Shown: one piece after another, positions 4,478 through 10,819 of the stretch | Layout of the letters: each line of letters starts with the position of its first letter | Position numbering within the stretch: the first letter of the stretch is position 1 | NCBI GenBank assembly: GCA_002352105.1 | Contig: DEHV01000050.1 | Location: 48,383-65,495, forward strand | Source: Chitinophagaceae bacterium UBA2791 | Lineage (GTDB): Bacteria; Bacteroidota; Bacteroidia; Chitinophagales; Chitinophagaceae | Direction of reading: 5' to 3' | DNA length: 17,113 nucleotides | Made by a program: the position numbers and the translations under genes | The notes under the pieces: model-generated | Database searches by the model: none | The model's input: the letters and a program-made list of their open reading frames with translations, nothing else | Told to the model about the DNA's origin: nothing

Positions 4478-6631
4478 ATGATGAAACGAATCAAAATCTA
4501 TGGTTTTCTGTTTGCAGCGCTGGCAGGCATAGTTTGTTTTTCTTTCCAGGGAAAGACGCAGGAGACCAGCGCTCTCGAGATCGTTCGTAAGAATATTATG
4601 AAGCAGTACCTGGAAGGCGTCAATCGGAACAGGCTGGACAAGGAAACGACGAAATGGATGCAGGAGTTATCAGGCGATGGCAGTTGGCCCGACATTAATT
4701 ATGATAGCCGGGAAAGAGGAGTATGGGAGCCAGGCCAGCATTTTGAGCGGATCCGTAGGATGGCCGCCGCCTATATGTTGAAAGATGGAGCGCATTATGG
4801 CGATCCGAAACTTTATGAGTTGATCGGGCAGGCGGTTATTTACTGGATCAGCCGTCCGAAACCGCCAAAAAGCGACAACTGGTACTTTGCTTCCATTACG
4901 CTTCCGCTCGATGCGGGTTATATATTGTTGTGCATGCAGGAAGCGCCCCGGCAATTGTCCGGACAGGCTGTATCGGGGTTGTTAGACTGGATGAAGAAAA
5001 GCGAACCTATTGAAGTTTCGGCATCCTCGGCTTTTACCAGGACGCTTGCAGTGGGCATGCATAATATTATAAGAGGATGTGTTACCGGCGACGAAGCCCT
5101 GGTGAAAAACGCTGTTGAGCACGTGGTCCGGATGCTCAGACCGGGTTCGGGCTTTACCGGGATACAGGCGGATTATTCATTCCATGCGCACGGCGCGCAG
5201 CTGGATATACATGCATATGGAGAAACGCTGCTGCACCGTCTCATGGAGTTTATTCCAATGCTGGCCGGCAGCCCTTATGCGCTTACGAACGAGCAGATGC
5301 AGGAGGTATATCGTTTTGCCCGCCTATCTTTTATCAAGGTAGCGCGCGGCGGGTATACAGACTTTAACGTGGTGGGCAGGCAGGTGGCCAGAAGAGGAGA
5401 CGGCAATGCCCGCAGGTTTATCCGGCTATTGAGAACGGTCAGGGATATGGATGCTCCTCAGTATGCGGATGAGTATAATGCGGCAATTGCCCGTTTTTCA
5501 GGAGAGCGCCCCGCGGATTATAAAATAAAGCCGGAACACCTGCAGTTCTGGTCGTCCGATTACCAGGCGCATATCCGGCCTGAATACTTCAGCGGGCTTC
5601 GTATGGTTTCTACGCGCACCGTTAAAGCGGAGAAAGGAAATGGAGAAAACCTGCTGGAGCATTTCCGGACCGACGGGGTTATGACGGTTATGGTTAGGGG
5701 AGATGAATATTACGGGATTTTTCCGGTATGGAAATGGAACCAGATCCCGGGAACAACGGTTCCTGCGCTGGATGACCTGTCTGGCCATAAAGAGTGGTTT
5801 GCCAATCCCGGGAAGGTTGATTTTGCCGGAGGAGCGTCCGATGGCGTATATGGGGTAGCGGCATACGCGATGGATGATTATGATACGCAGGCAAAAAAAG
5901 CATGGTTCTTCTTCGACCGGCAGATCGTTTGTCTTGGGGCGGGCATATCCGGCGGCAACGCCTATCCGGTGTATACCACGATCAATCAAAGTCTTTCAAA
6001 CGGAGGCGTGACGATCCGCACCGCCAAAGGCGATCATACCTATGACAGGGATAGCGCCTGGAAAAACTTAAAAGTAACGGCGATCAAAAATGACGAGGTA
6101 GGATATTCCTTTTCGCAGGAAACGACGGTACAGCTATCCAACGCCATACAGACAGGTTCCTGGCGGCGCATCAACGTGGATGAGCCAGAGGATCCGGTCA
6201 GCAAACGGGTGTTCAGGTTACATATCGATCATGGATTACGCCCGCAGAATGCCTCTTATGCTTATTCAGTATGGCCGGCTATTTCCGATATCCGGGATAT
6301 CCGCCCGGATGAGGTAAGGATATTGAAGAACACAAAAGAAATGCAGGCGGTATATAGCAAGGAAAAAGATATCTGCCAGGCCGTCTTTTATACTGCAGGC
6401 TCCCTGCGATTTGGCAAACAACTGCTGGAAACAGATAAGCCTTGTATCGTGATGATCAGGGATATGAACGGTAAATCGCCACTGGTCTATGTTGCGGATC
6501 CTACGCAGAAACTAACGCAGATCAACATACGGCTCGATCGGGGAGACGGCCGGGCCGCCGCCCGGTTGGTCGAACTGCCATCGGGTAAGATGGCCGGAAA
6601 AACGGTTTTGGCGACCGCTTTGAAACAGTAA
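4478..6631 (+). CDS. Secreted polysaccharide lyase family 8, chondroitinase-AC-like
   Basis: The 717-residue product has a signal peptide (MMKRIKIYGFLFAALAGIV, cleavage near residue 28) and the PL8 plan: an alpha/alpha toroid (to about 345), then beta-sandwich domains. Active-site motifs seen are a substrate-platform DNWY (133-136; DNWW in typical members); FHAHG with likely base His238 and AYG with Tyr247 nine residues on (same spacing as His225/Tyr234 of Pedobacter heparinus chondroitinase AC); and DFNVVGRQVAR with Arg301 and Arg305 four apart (as Arg288/Arg292). The beta domain has GENLLEHFRTDG, VWKWNQIPGTT, DFAGGASDGVYG and KKAWFFFD, close to the chondroitinase AC sequence as I recall it. 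It should cleave glycosaminoglycan-type uronates by beta-elimination outside the cytoplasm. The usual active-site Asn (in TGQN) seems replaced near 184-187 (SAFT). No SusCD or sulfatase lies nearby. Confidence 0.92.
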   Translation: MMKRIKIYGFLFAALAGIVCFSFQGKTQETSALEIVRKNIMKQYLEGVNRNRLDKETTKWMQELSGDGSWPDINYDSRERGVWEPGQHFERIRRMAAAYMLKDGAHYGDPKLYELIGQAVIYWISRPKPPKSDNWYFASITLPLDAGYILLCMQEAPRQLSGQAVSGLLDWMKKSEPIEVSASSAFTRTLAVGMHNIIRGCVTGDEALVKNAVEHVVRMLRPGSGFTGIQADYSFHAHGAQLDIHAYGETLLHRLMEFIPMLAGSPYALTNEQMQEVYRFARLSFIKVARGGYTDFNVVGRQVARRGDGNARRFIRLLRTVRDMDAPQYADEYNAAIARFSGERPADYKIKPEHLQFWSSDYQAHIRPEYFSGLRMVSTRTVKAEKGNGENLLEHFRTDGVMTVMVRGDEYYGIFPVWKWNQIPGTTVPALDDLSGHKEWFANPGKVDFAGGASDGVYGVAAYAMDDYDTQAKKAWFFFDRQIVCLGAGISGGNAYPVYTTINQSLSNGGVTIRTAKGDHTYDRDSAWKNLKVTAIKNDEVGYSFSQETTVQLSNAIQTGSWRRINVDEPEDPVSKRVFRLHIDHGLRPQNASYAYSVWPAISDIRDIRPDEVRILKNTKEMQAVYSKEKDICQAVFYTAGSLRFGKQLLETDKPCIVMIRDMNGKSPLVYVADPTQKLTQINIRLDRGDGRAAARLVELPSGKMAGKTVLATALKQ

Positions 6632-6730
6632 CGCTGAAGCCCCAACGAAGCGCGCCGACCCCCGGGACAGAAATAGTCTATACCATTCGGAGATTACCGC
6701 CGGCTTGCCGATAATTTATACGAACAACTG

Positions 6731-6761
6731 TTAGTTTTTTGGATAAATCGCATTATTTTTG
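6731..6761 (+). promoter_or_regulatory. Promoter of the acyl-CoA dehydrogenase gene
   Basis: TATTTTTG at 6754-6761 matches the Bacteroidota -7 element TAnnTTTG exactly. The -33 region is imperfect (TTAG at 6731-6734, 19 bp away; consensus TTTG). The predicted start is near 6767, leaving a leader of about 25 bases before ATG 6791. The sequence TTATTTTTGCG is shared with the promoter at 10737-10750. Confidence 0.6.
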
Positions 6762-6790
6762 CGTCTTATCCATTCACAATTGTTTCCAAT

Positions 6791-7945
6791 ATGCAATTTG
6801 TTATCACCGAAGAACACGAAATGATCCGTAAAGCAGCCCGTGATTTTGCCATTAACGACTGCCTGCCGGGAGTGATCGAAAGGGACGAACATCAGCGGTT
6901 TCCCATAGAACAGATCCGTCGCCTTGCAGAGCTGGGCTTTATGGGCATGATGGTCGACCCCCAATATGGCGGGTCGGGCCTGGATAGCATTAGCTATGTG
7001 CTGGCCATGGAGGAGATCAGTAAAGTAGACGCCAGCGTCAGCGTGTGCATGAGCGTGAACAATTCGCTGGTTTGCTGGGGGCTCGATACCTACGGGACCG
7101 TGGAACAAAAATCAAAATATTTAACTCCGCTGGCCCAGGGAATGAAAGACAATGAACTGTACATAGGGGCTTTTTTGTTGAGCGAACCCGAAGCCGGCAG
7201 CGACGCCACTTCGCAGCATACCGTAGCGGAAGATAAGGGGGATCATTACCTGCTGAACGGGGCCAAGAACTGGATCACCAATGGCGGTACCGCTTCCGTT
7301 TACCTGGTCATTGCCCAGACAGATCATTCAAAGGGAAGCAGGGGTATCAATGCTTTTATCGTGGAAAAAAACTGGCCGGGCGTAACGGTAGGTCCAAAGG
7401 AGAACAAGATGGGGATCAGGGCCAGCGATACGCATCCTATAATGTTCCAGGATGTAAAAGTGCCAAAAGAGAATAGGATCGGGGAGGATGGTTTTGGTTT
7501 TAAGTTTGCGATGAACACCCTCAACGGAGGGCGTATCGGGATCGCTGCGCAGGCCTTGGGCATAGCTTCCGGCGCCTATGAACGCTCGTTGGCATATGCC
7601 CGGGAAAGAAAAGCTTTCGGTAAAAGATTGGCCGACCACCAGGCCATCCAGTTCAAACTGGCGGATATGGCTACCCGTATCGAGGCTGCCCGTTTATTAT
7701 GTTATAAGGCCGCATGGGAAAAAGACATGGGGCAGGATTATGCTACTTCCTCGGCCATGGCAAAGGTATTCGCTTCCGAAACGGCCATGTGGACGACCAC
7801 CGAAGCGGTCCAGGTGCACGGCGGTTATGGATACGTAAAAGAATATCATGTGGAGCGGCTCATGCGCGATGCCAAGATCACGCAGATATATGAAGGCACC
7901 AGCGAAGTGCAGCGTATGGTGATCAGCAGGGCCGCCCTGAAATAA
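6791..7945 (+). CDS. Acyl-CoA dehydrogenase (short/medium-chain type)
   Basis: The 384-residue length is that of a classic SCAD-type dehydrogenase. The N-terminal helical domain starts MQFVITEEHEMIRKAARDF. The FAD/substrate signature in the middle beta domain is IGAFLLSEPEAGSDATS, then NGAKNWITNGG (about residues 117-165). The C-terminal domain has ARERKAFGKRLADHQAIQFKLADM and ends with QVHGGYGYVKEYHVERLMRD and IYEGTSEVQR, in which Glu368 is the expected catalytic base, at the SCAD position. It oxidises acyl-CoA to trans-2-enoyl-CoA with FAD and passes electrons to electron-transfer flavoprotein; chain length is not readable. It is monocistronic by layout, with a good promoter 30 bp upstream and a convergent gene downstream. 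The last codons and stop are repeated 68 bp further on (see the repeat entry). Confidence 0.96.
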   Translation: MQFVITEEHEMIRKAARDFAINDCLPGVIERDEHQRFPIEQIRRLAELGFMGMMVDPQYGGSGLDSISYVLAMEEISKVDASVSVCMSVNNSLVCWGLDTYGTVEQKSKYLTPLAQGMKDNELYIGAFLLSEPEAGSDATSQHTVAEDKGDHYLLNGAKNWITNGGTASVYLVIAQTDHSKGSRGINAFIVEKNWPGVTVGPKENKMGIRASDTHPIMFQDVKVPKENRIGEDGFGFKFAMNTLNGGRIGIAAQALGIASGAYERSLAYARERKAFGKRLADHQAIQFKLADMATRIEAARLLCYKAAWEKDMGQDYATSSAMAKVFASETAMWTTTEAVQVHGGYGYVKEYHVERLMRDAKITQIYEGTSEVQRMVISRAALK

Positions 7946-8014
7946 AGACTCCTTCATGACCAATCTGAAATGATGCGCGATACGGGGTTCGAAGCAATGC
8001 CGCCCTGAAATAAA
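7931..8014 (+). repeat. Direct repeat of the acyl-CoA dehydrogenase 3' end
   Basis: The 16-mer GCCGCCCTGAAATAAA, which encodes the last Ala-Ala-Leu-Lys and stop of the dehydrogenase (7931-7946), recurs exactly at 7999-8014. In the matching frame the second copy is preceded by codons reading A-R-Y-G-V-R-S-N before A-A-L-K-stop, against Q-R-M-V-I-S-R before A-A-L-K-stop in the gene. This looks like a partly decayed tandem copy of the gene's end, lying in the convergent gap before the sensor kinase gene. The stretch also contains GGTTCGAAGC, which mimics a tRNA T-loop, but no tRNA fold exists. Confidence 0.6.
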
Positions 8015-8051
8015 TATCCGTCAGAGTCCCTGTAAGGATCTCCCAAGAACC

Positions 8052-9974
8052 CTATGCATAATGCCCGGCAGGAATAAAGATGGCTACTAGGGTTCCCCTG
8101 CCGGGGGCGGCGTCGATATCAACTGTTCCTTTCAGCAAAGAAAGCCGCGACAAAATATTCTTTATCCCGATGCCCGCTGACTGCTTAAGCTGGGCCGGAT
8201 CAAATCCTTTTCCATCGTCTTCAATATTGATCGCCACGCCTTCTTCATCCTTTACCAATTGTACGCTGAGCGTTGTGGCGGCGGCGTGTTTGATTACATT
8301 GTTTACCGCCTCCTGTATAACGCGGTACAAGATGGTCTCCGTTTGCTCCGGCAGCCGCTCGTTAAAGCCCGCGGCATCCAGCGATGCCTGCAGGCCGGCG
8401 CCGTTGATCTTACTGAGTAGCTCCTTCACCGCCAGCGGTAGCCCTTCTTTTATAAGCGCTTTCGGCATCACCCGGTGAGAAAGGCTTCGCATCTCGTCGT
8501 ACCCATCGTTCAGCAGCGATAGCGCCCGGGCCGTAAGCTCGCGCGCGCCGGTATCCTGCTCCTGCCGCTCGTATGCATGGTTAAGGTTGATCAGGGCGGC
8601 CGATAGCATCTGTCCTACTCCGTCATGAAGATCGGAAGCCAATCGGCGACGCTCCCGTTCTTCGGCAAGGAGTACCGCCCTGGAGGCTTCCTGTTGGCGC
8701 CGGCGCCGTTCTGCTTCGAGGCGCGCCTCGGCTTTCAGCTTTCTTTGATTCAATATAAAATAAACAAAACCCCCGCCGGCGAAGATCAGCGCGATGAGCG
8801 CCCCCAGCGCCACGTTGTGTTGTTTCAGCTTCAGCTTCTGGATCGCGCTTTCCTGGTGAAGCATCTCAATCTGTCGCTCCTTTTTCTCCGTTTCATACCG
8901 GGTCTGATATGCGGCGATGGTCTTCATTTTTTCTTCTTCAAATAAAGAGTCCTTGATCATCGCATAGTTCGCATGTTCTTCCCAGGCATTCCGAAAATCG
9001 TTCCTTGCGGCATAGTACTCGCTTAGTAGCTTCGAGGCATCCATGGCCTGCTGCGGAGCATGTATCTTTTCTGCGATACGCTTTGTTTCCGTCAGCGCCC
9101 CGATGGCTTTATCGTATGCTCCTTCTGCGGCAAAGATCTTTGCGAGCTGGATCAGTACAAAAGCGATCTCTTTTTTGTTCTCGTACTCGCGGTGTCCTTT
9201 CAATGATCTTTGAAGATAGATCTCCGCCTCTTTCCGCCTTCCCGTTTCAAAAAAAGCCATTCCTGCATTCGCCTGCGCCACCGGGAGGTATTGCAGGTTG
9301 TTCCTGGCGGTAAGCGCCTTTTCCGCCAGGAGGGAATAATACAGGCAGCTGTCGTACTGCTTCGTATAATAATACACCGAACCAAGGTTGGCTTCGCAAA
9401 ATGCGATCTCGTCTGCCCTGCCCAGTTCGCGGTATACCTGGTAGGCTTCCTGGTAATGCCCGATCACTTTGTCGTATGCTCCCTGGGATTTAAAAAGAAT
9501 GCCGAGATTCACGCTTACCATGGCCAGCTTCTCCCTGTCCTGCGCGGCTTTGTACCGGGTATACGCTTCGTTGTAAAAATCAAGGGCCCTGGTAAAATCG
9601 CCCATCTGATCGTAGATGATGCCAATATTGTTGCAGGTATTTGCAATTCCCGGCCCATCATTAAGGGCTTTTCGGATCTCGAGCGCTTCCAGCGCAAGTT
9701 CCAGCGCCTTGTAGTAATTGCCCTGCGCTTCAAAAACGATCCCTATATTATGAAGCGCTTCGGCTTCATAGCGCCTGTCGCCTTTTTCACGCGCGGCAGT
9801 AAGCGCCTTATACCCGAAATACCTGGCTGAATCGGGATCGTGGAAACGGTAATCCCAGCATTGACGGAGCCATGCTTTTATCTGCTTTGTAAAAGCGGTT
9901 GTATCCTTACTGTCGTTATGAGCATAGCTGTTTCCTGCAAAAACAAGCAACAGGATGAATAGCGATATACGCAT
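8052..9974 (-). CDS. TPR-containing sensor histidine kinase (HisKA_3, NarL/DesK type)
   Basis: The 640-residue protein has a signal peptide (MRISLFILLLVFAGNSYA), then an extracytoplasmic array of tetratricopeptide repeats (about residues 50-330; for example EAEALHNIGIVFEAQGNYYK, IANTCNNIGIIYDQMGDF and LAMVSVNLGILFKSQGAY), a linker coiled coil, one membrane helix (about 389-411, ALGALIALIFAGGGFVYFIL), and a cytoplasmic kinase. The dimerisation helix carries LASDLHDGVGQ with phospho-acceptor His450. The ATPase domain has an N-box EAVNNVIKHA (about 551-562), EDDGKGFD (about 583-590) and GIGIKNIL. The TPRs probably sense through a protein partner. The NarL-type response regulator gene is divergent, 62 bp away, and is the likely phosphate acceptor. 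This TPR-kinase architecture is common in Bacteroidota; the signal is unknown. Confidence 0.93.
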   Translation of the reverse strand: MRISLFILLLVFAGNSYAHNDSKDTTAFTKQIKAWLRQCWDYRFHDPDSARYFGYKALTAAREKGDRRYEAEALHNIGIVFEAQGNYYKALELALEALEIRKALNDGPGIANTCNNIGIIYDQMGDFTRALDFYNEAYTRYKAAQDREKLAMVSVNLGILFKSQGAYDKVIGHYQEAYQVYRELGRADEIAFCEANLGSVYYYTKQYDSCLYYSLLAEKALTARNNLQYLPVAQANAGMAFFETGRRKEAEIYLQRSLKGHREYENKKEIAFVLIQLAKIFAAEGAYDKAIGALTETKRIAEKIHAPQQAMDASKLLSEYYAARNDFRNAWEEHANYAMIKDSLFEEEKMKTIAAYQTRYETEKKERQIEMLHQESAIQKLKLKQHNVALGALIALIFAGGGFVYFILNQRKLKAEARLEAERRRRQQEASRAVLLAEERERRRLASDLHDGVGQMLSAALINLNHAYERQEQDTGARELTARALSLLNDGYDEMRSLSHRVMPKALIKEGLPLAVKELLSKINGAGLQASLDAAGFNERLPEQTETILYRVIQEAVNNVIKHAAATTLSVQLVKDEEGVAINIEDDGKGFDPAQLKQSAGIGIKNILSRLSLLKGTVDIDAAPGRGTLVAIFIPAGHYA

Positions 9975-10036
9975 CAGGGCGAGGTATTTTTAAGGAAGAT
10001 AGAAAAAATCCATAACTTGATTTTTCAGATTTAACT

Positions 10037-10657
10037 ATGCCAATAACGATATTACTTGTAGACGATCACCGGATCTTGCTCGACGGGTTAAGGTATATTT
10101 TTAGCGAAAAGGAGCATTTGCACATTAAAGCTACCGCCGACTCGGGAACGGAAGCATTGAAGCTGCTTGAGGAGGATAGCTTTGACCTTATGATCACAGA
10201 CTATTGTATGCCCGACAGCCATGGCCTGGCGCTGATAAAGCGCGCGCGCGAGCTTTCGCCGCGTATGAAGATCATTGTGTTGAGCATGGTAGATCCGCCG
10301 GAAGATATCCGCGACATTATGCTCGCGGGGGCGGAAGGCTATGTGCTGAAAAAATATGCGCGGCAGGAGCTCTTTTATGCCATCGATGCCGTAATGAACA
10401 ACCGCCAGTACTGGAGCCCGGAAGCGAGCAAGGCGCTGCTGAGCGACCGCCGGCCTGCCGGACGATCCCCCCTTACTGCGCGCGAACTCGAAGTGCTGCG
10501 CCTGCTTGCCCGGGAGCTTACCAGCCGGGAGATCGCCAGTCAGCTCTTCATAAGCGAACGCACGGTAGAAACGCACCGGAAGAACCTTCTTCGCAAAACA
10601 GGCAGCGCCGGCGTCATCGGGCTCATAAAATATGCCTATACCCATAAACTGGTCTGA
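10037..10657 (+). CDS. Response regulator, NarL/FixJ (LuxR-type HTH) family
   Basis: The 206-residue protein has a receiver domain (residues 1-120) with acidic pair Asp9-Asp10 (LLVDDHRIL), phosphorylation site Asp55 (MITDYCMP), Ser84-type switch residue in IIVLSM and conserved Lys in YVLKK. After a linker comes a GerE/LuxR helix-turn-helix (about 143-200): SPLTARELEVLRLLARELTS, REIASQLFISERTVETHRKN. It is a DNA-binding transcription factor in the cytoplasm, presumably phosphorylated by the divergently encoded TPR kinase. The 62-bp space between the two starts must contain both promoters; TATTTTTA at 9985-9992 is a possible -7 box for this gene. The PQQ-like propeller gene downstream on the same strand is a possible target, but the 162-bp gap and its own promoter argue against a simple operon. 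Confidence 0.95.
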   Translation: MPITILLVDDHRILLDGLRYIFSEKEHLHIKATADSGTEALKLLEEDSFDLMITDYCMPDSHGLALIKRARELSPRMKIIVLSMVDPPEDIRDIMLAGAEGYVLKKYARQELFYAIDAVMNNRQYWSPEASKALLSDRRPAGRSPLTARELEVLRLLARELTSREIASQLFISERTVETHRKNLLRKTGSAGVIGLIKYAYTHKLV

Positions 10658-10686
10658 TCTGCCATCTTTTCCCGACTACGTATTTG

Positions 10687-10706
10687 TACGGATACCAAAA
10701 TCCGTA
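10687..10706. repeat. Inverted repeat after the response regulator gene
   Basis: TACGGAT (10687-10693) and ATCCGTA (10700-10706) are perfect 7-bp arms around ACCAAA, followed by TTTATGG. It lies 30 bp after the regulator stop and 34 bp before the -7 box of the propeller gene. It could be a weak terminator (short T-tail) or an operator; the position fits either. Confidence 0.45.
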
Positions 10707-10716
10707 TTTATGGGGC

Positions 10717-10747
10717 TGTTATTCAATGTGTAAGCGTTTTATTTTTG
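10717..10747 (+). promoter_or_regulatory. Promoter of the PQQ-like propeller gene
   Basis: TATTTTTG at 10740-10747 is a perfect match to the Bacteroidota -7 element; the -33 region is weak (TGTT at 10717-10720, 19-bp spacer). A start near 10753 gives a leader of about 67 bases and excludes the in-frame TTG at 10745 as the translation start, supporting ATG 10820. Confidence 0.6.
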
Positions 10748-10819
10748 CGACCGGGAATTGTCGCATGCTGCGTAACCGATTCCTTTCCAATATCAATCAA
10801 AAAACTTAACCCAAAAATT

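Noticed and set aside
7960..8000. tRNA-like T-loop sequence GGGGTTCGAAGC
   Set aside because: No acceptor stem, anticodon arm or D arm can be built around it; it is part of the degenerate repeat after the dehydrogenase gene.
9210..9830. 206-codon plus-strand frame antisense to the sensor kinase gene
   Set aside because: The minus-strand frame clearly encodes TPR repeats; the antisense product shows no family feature and is a shadow.
10745..10819. Upstream TTG start extending the propeller protein by 25 residues
   Set aside because: The TTG lies inside the predicted -7 box and the extension would bury a clean signal peptide; ATG 10820 is the better start.
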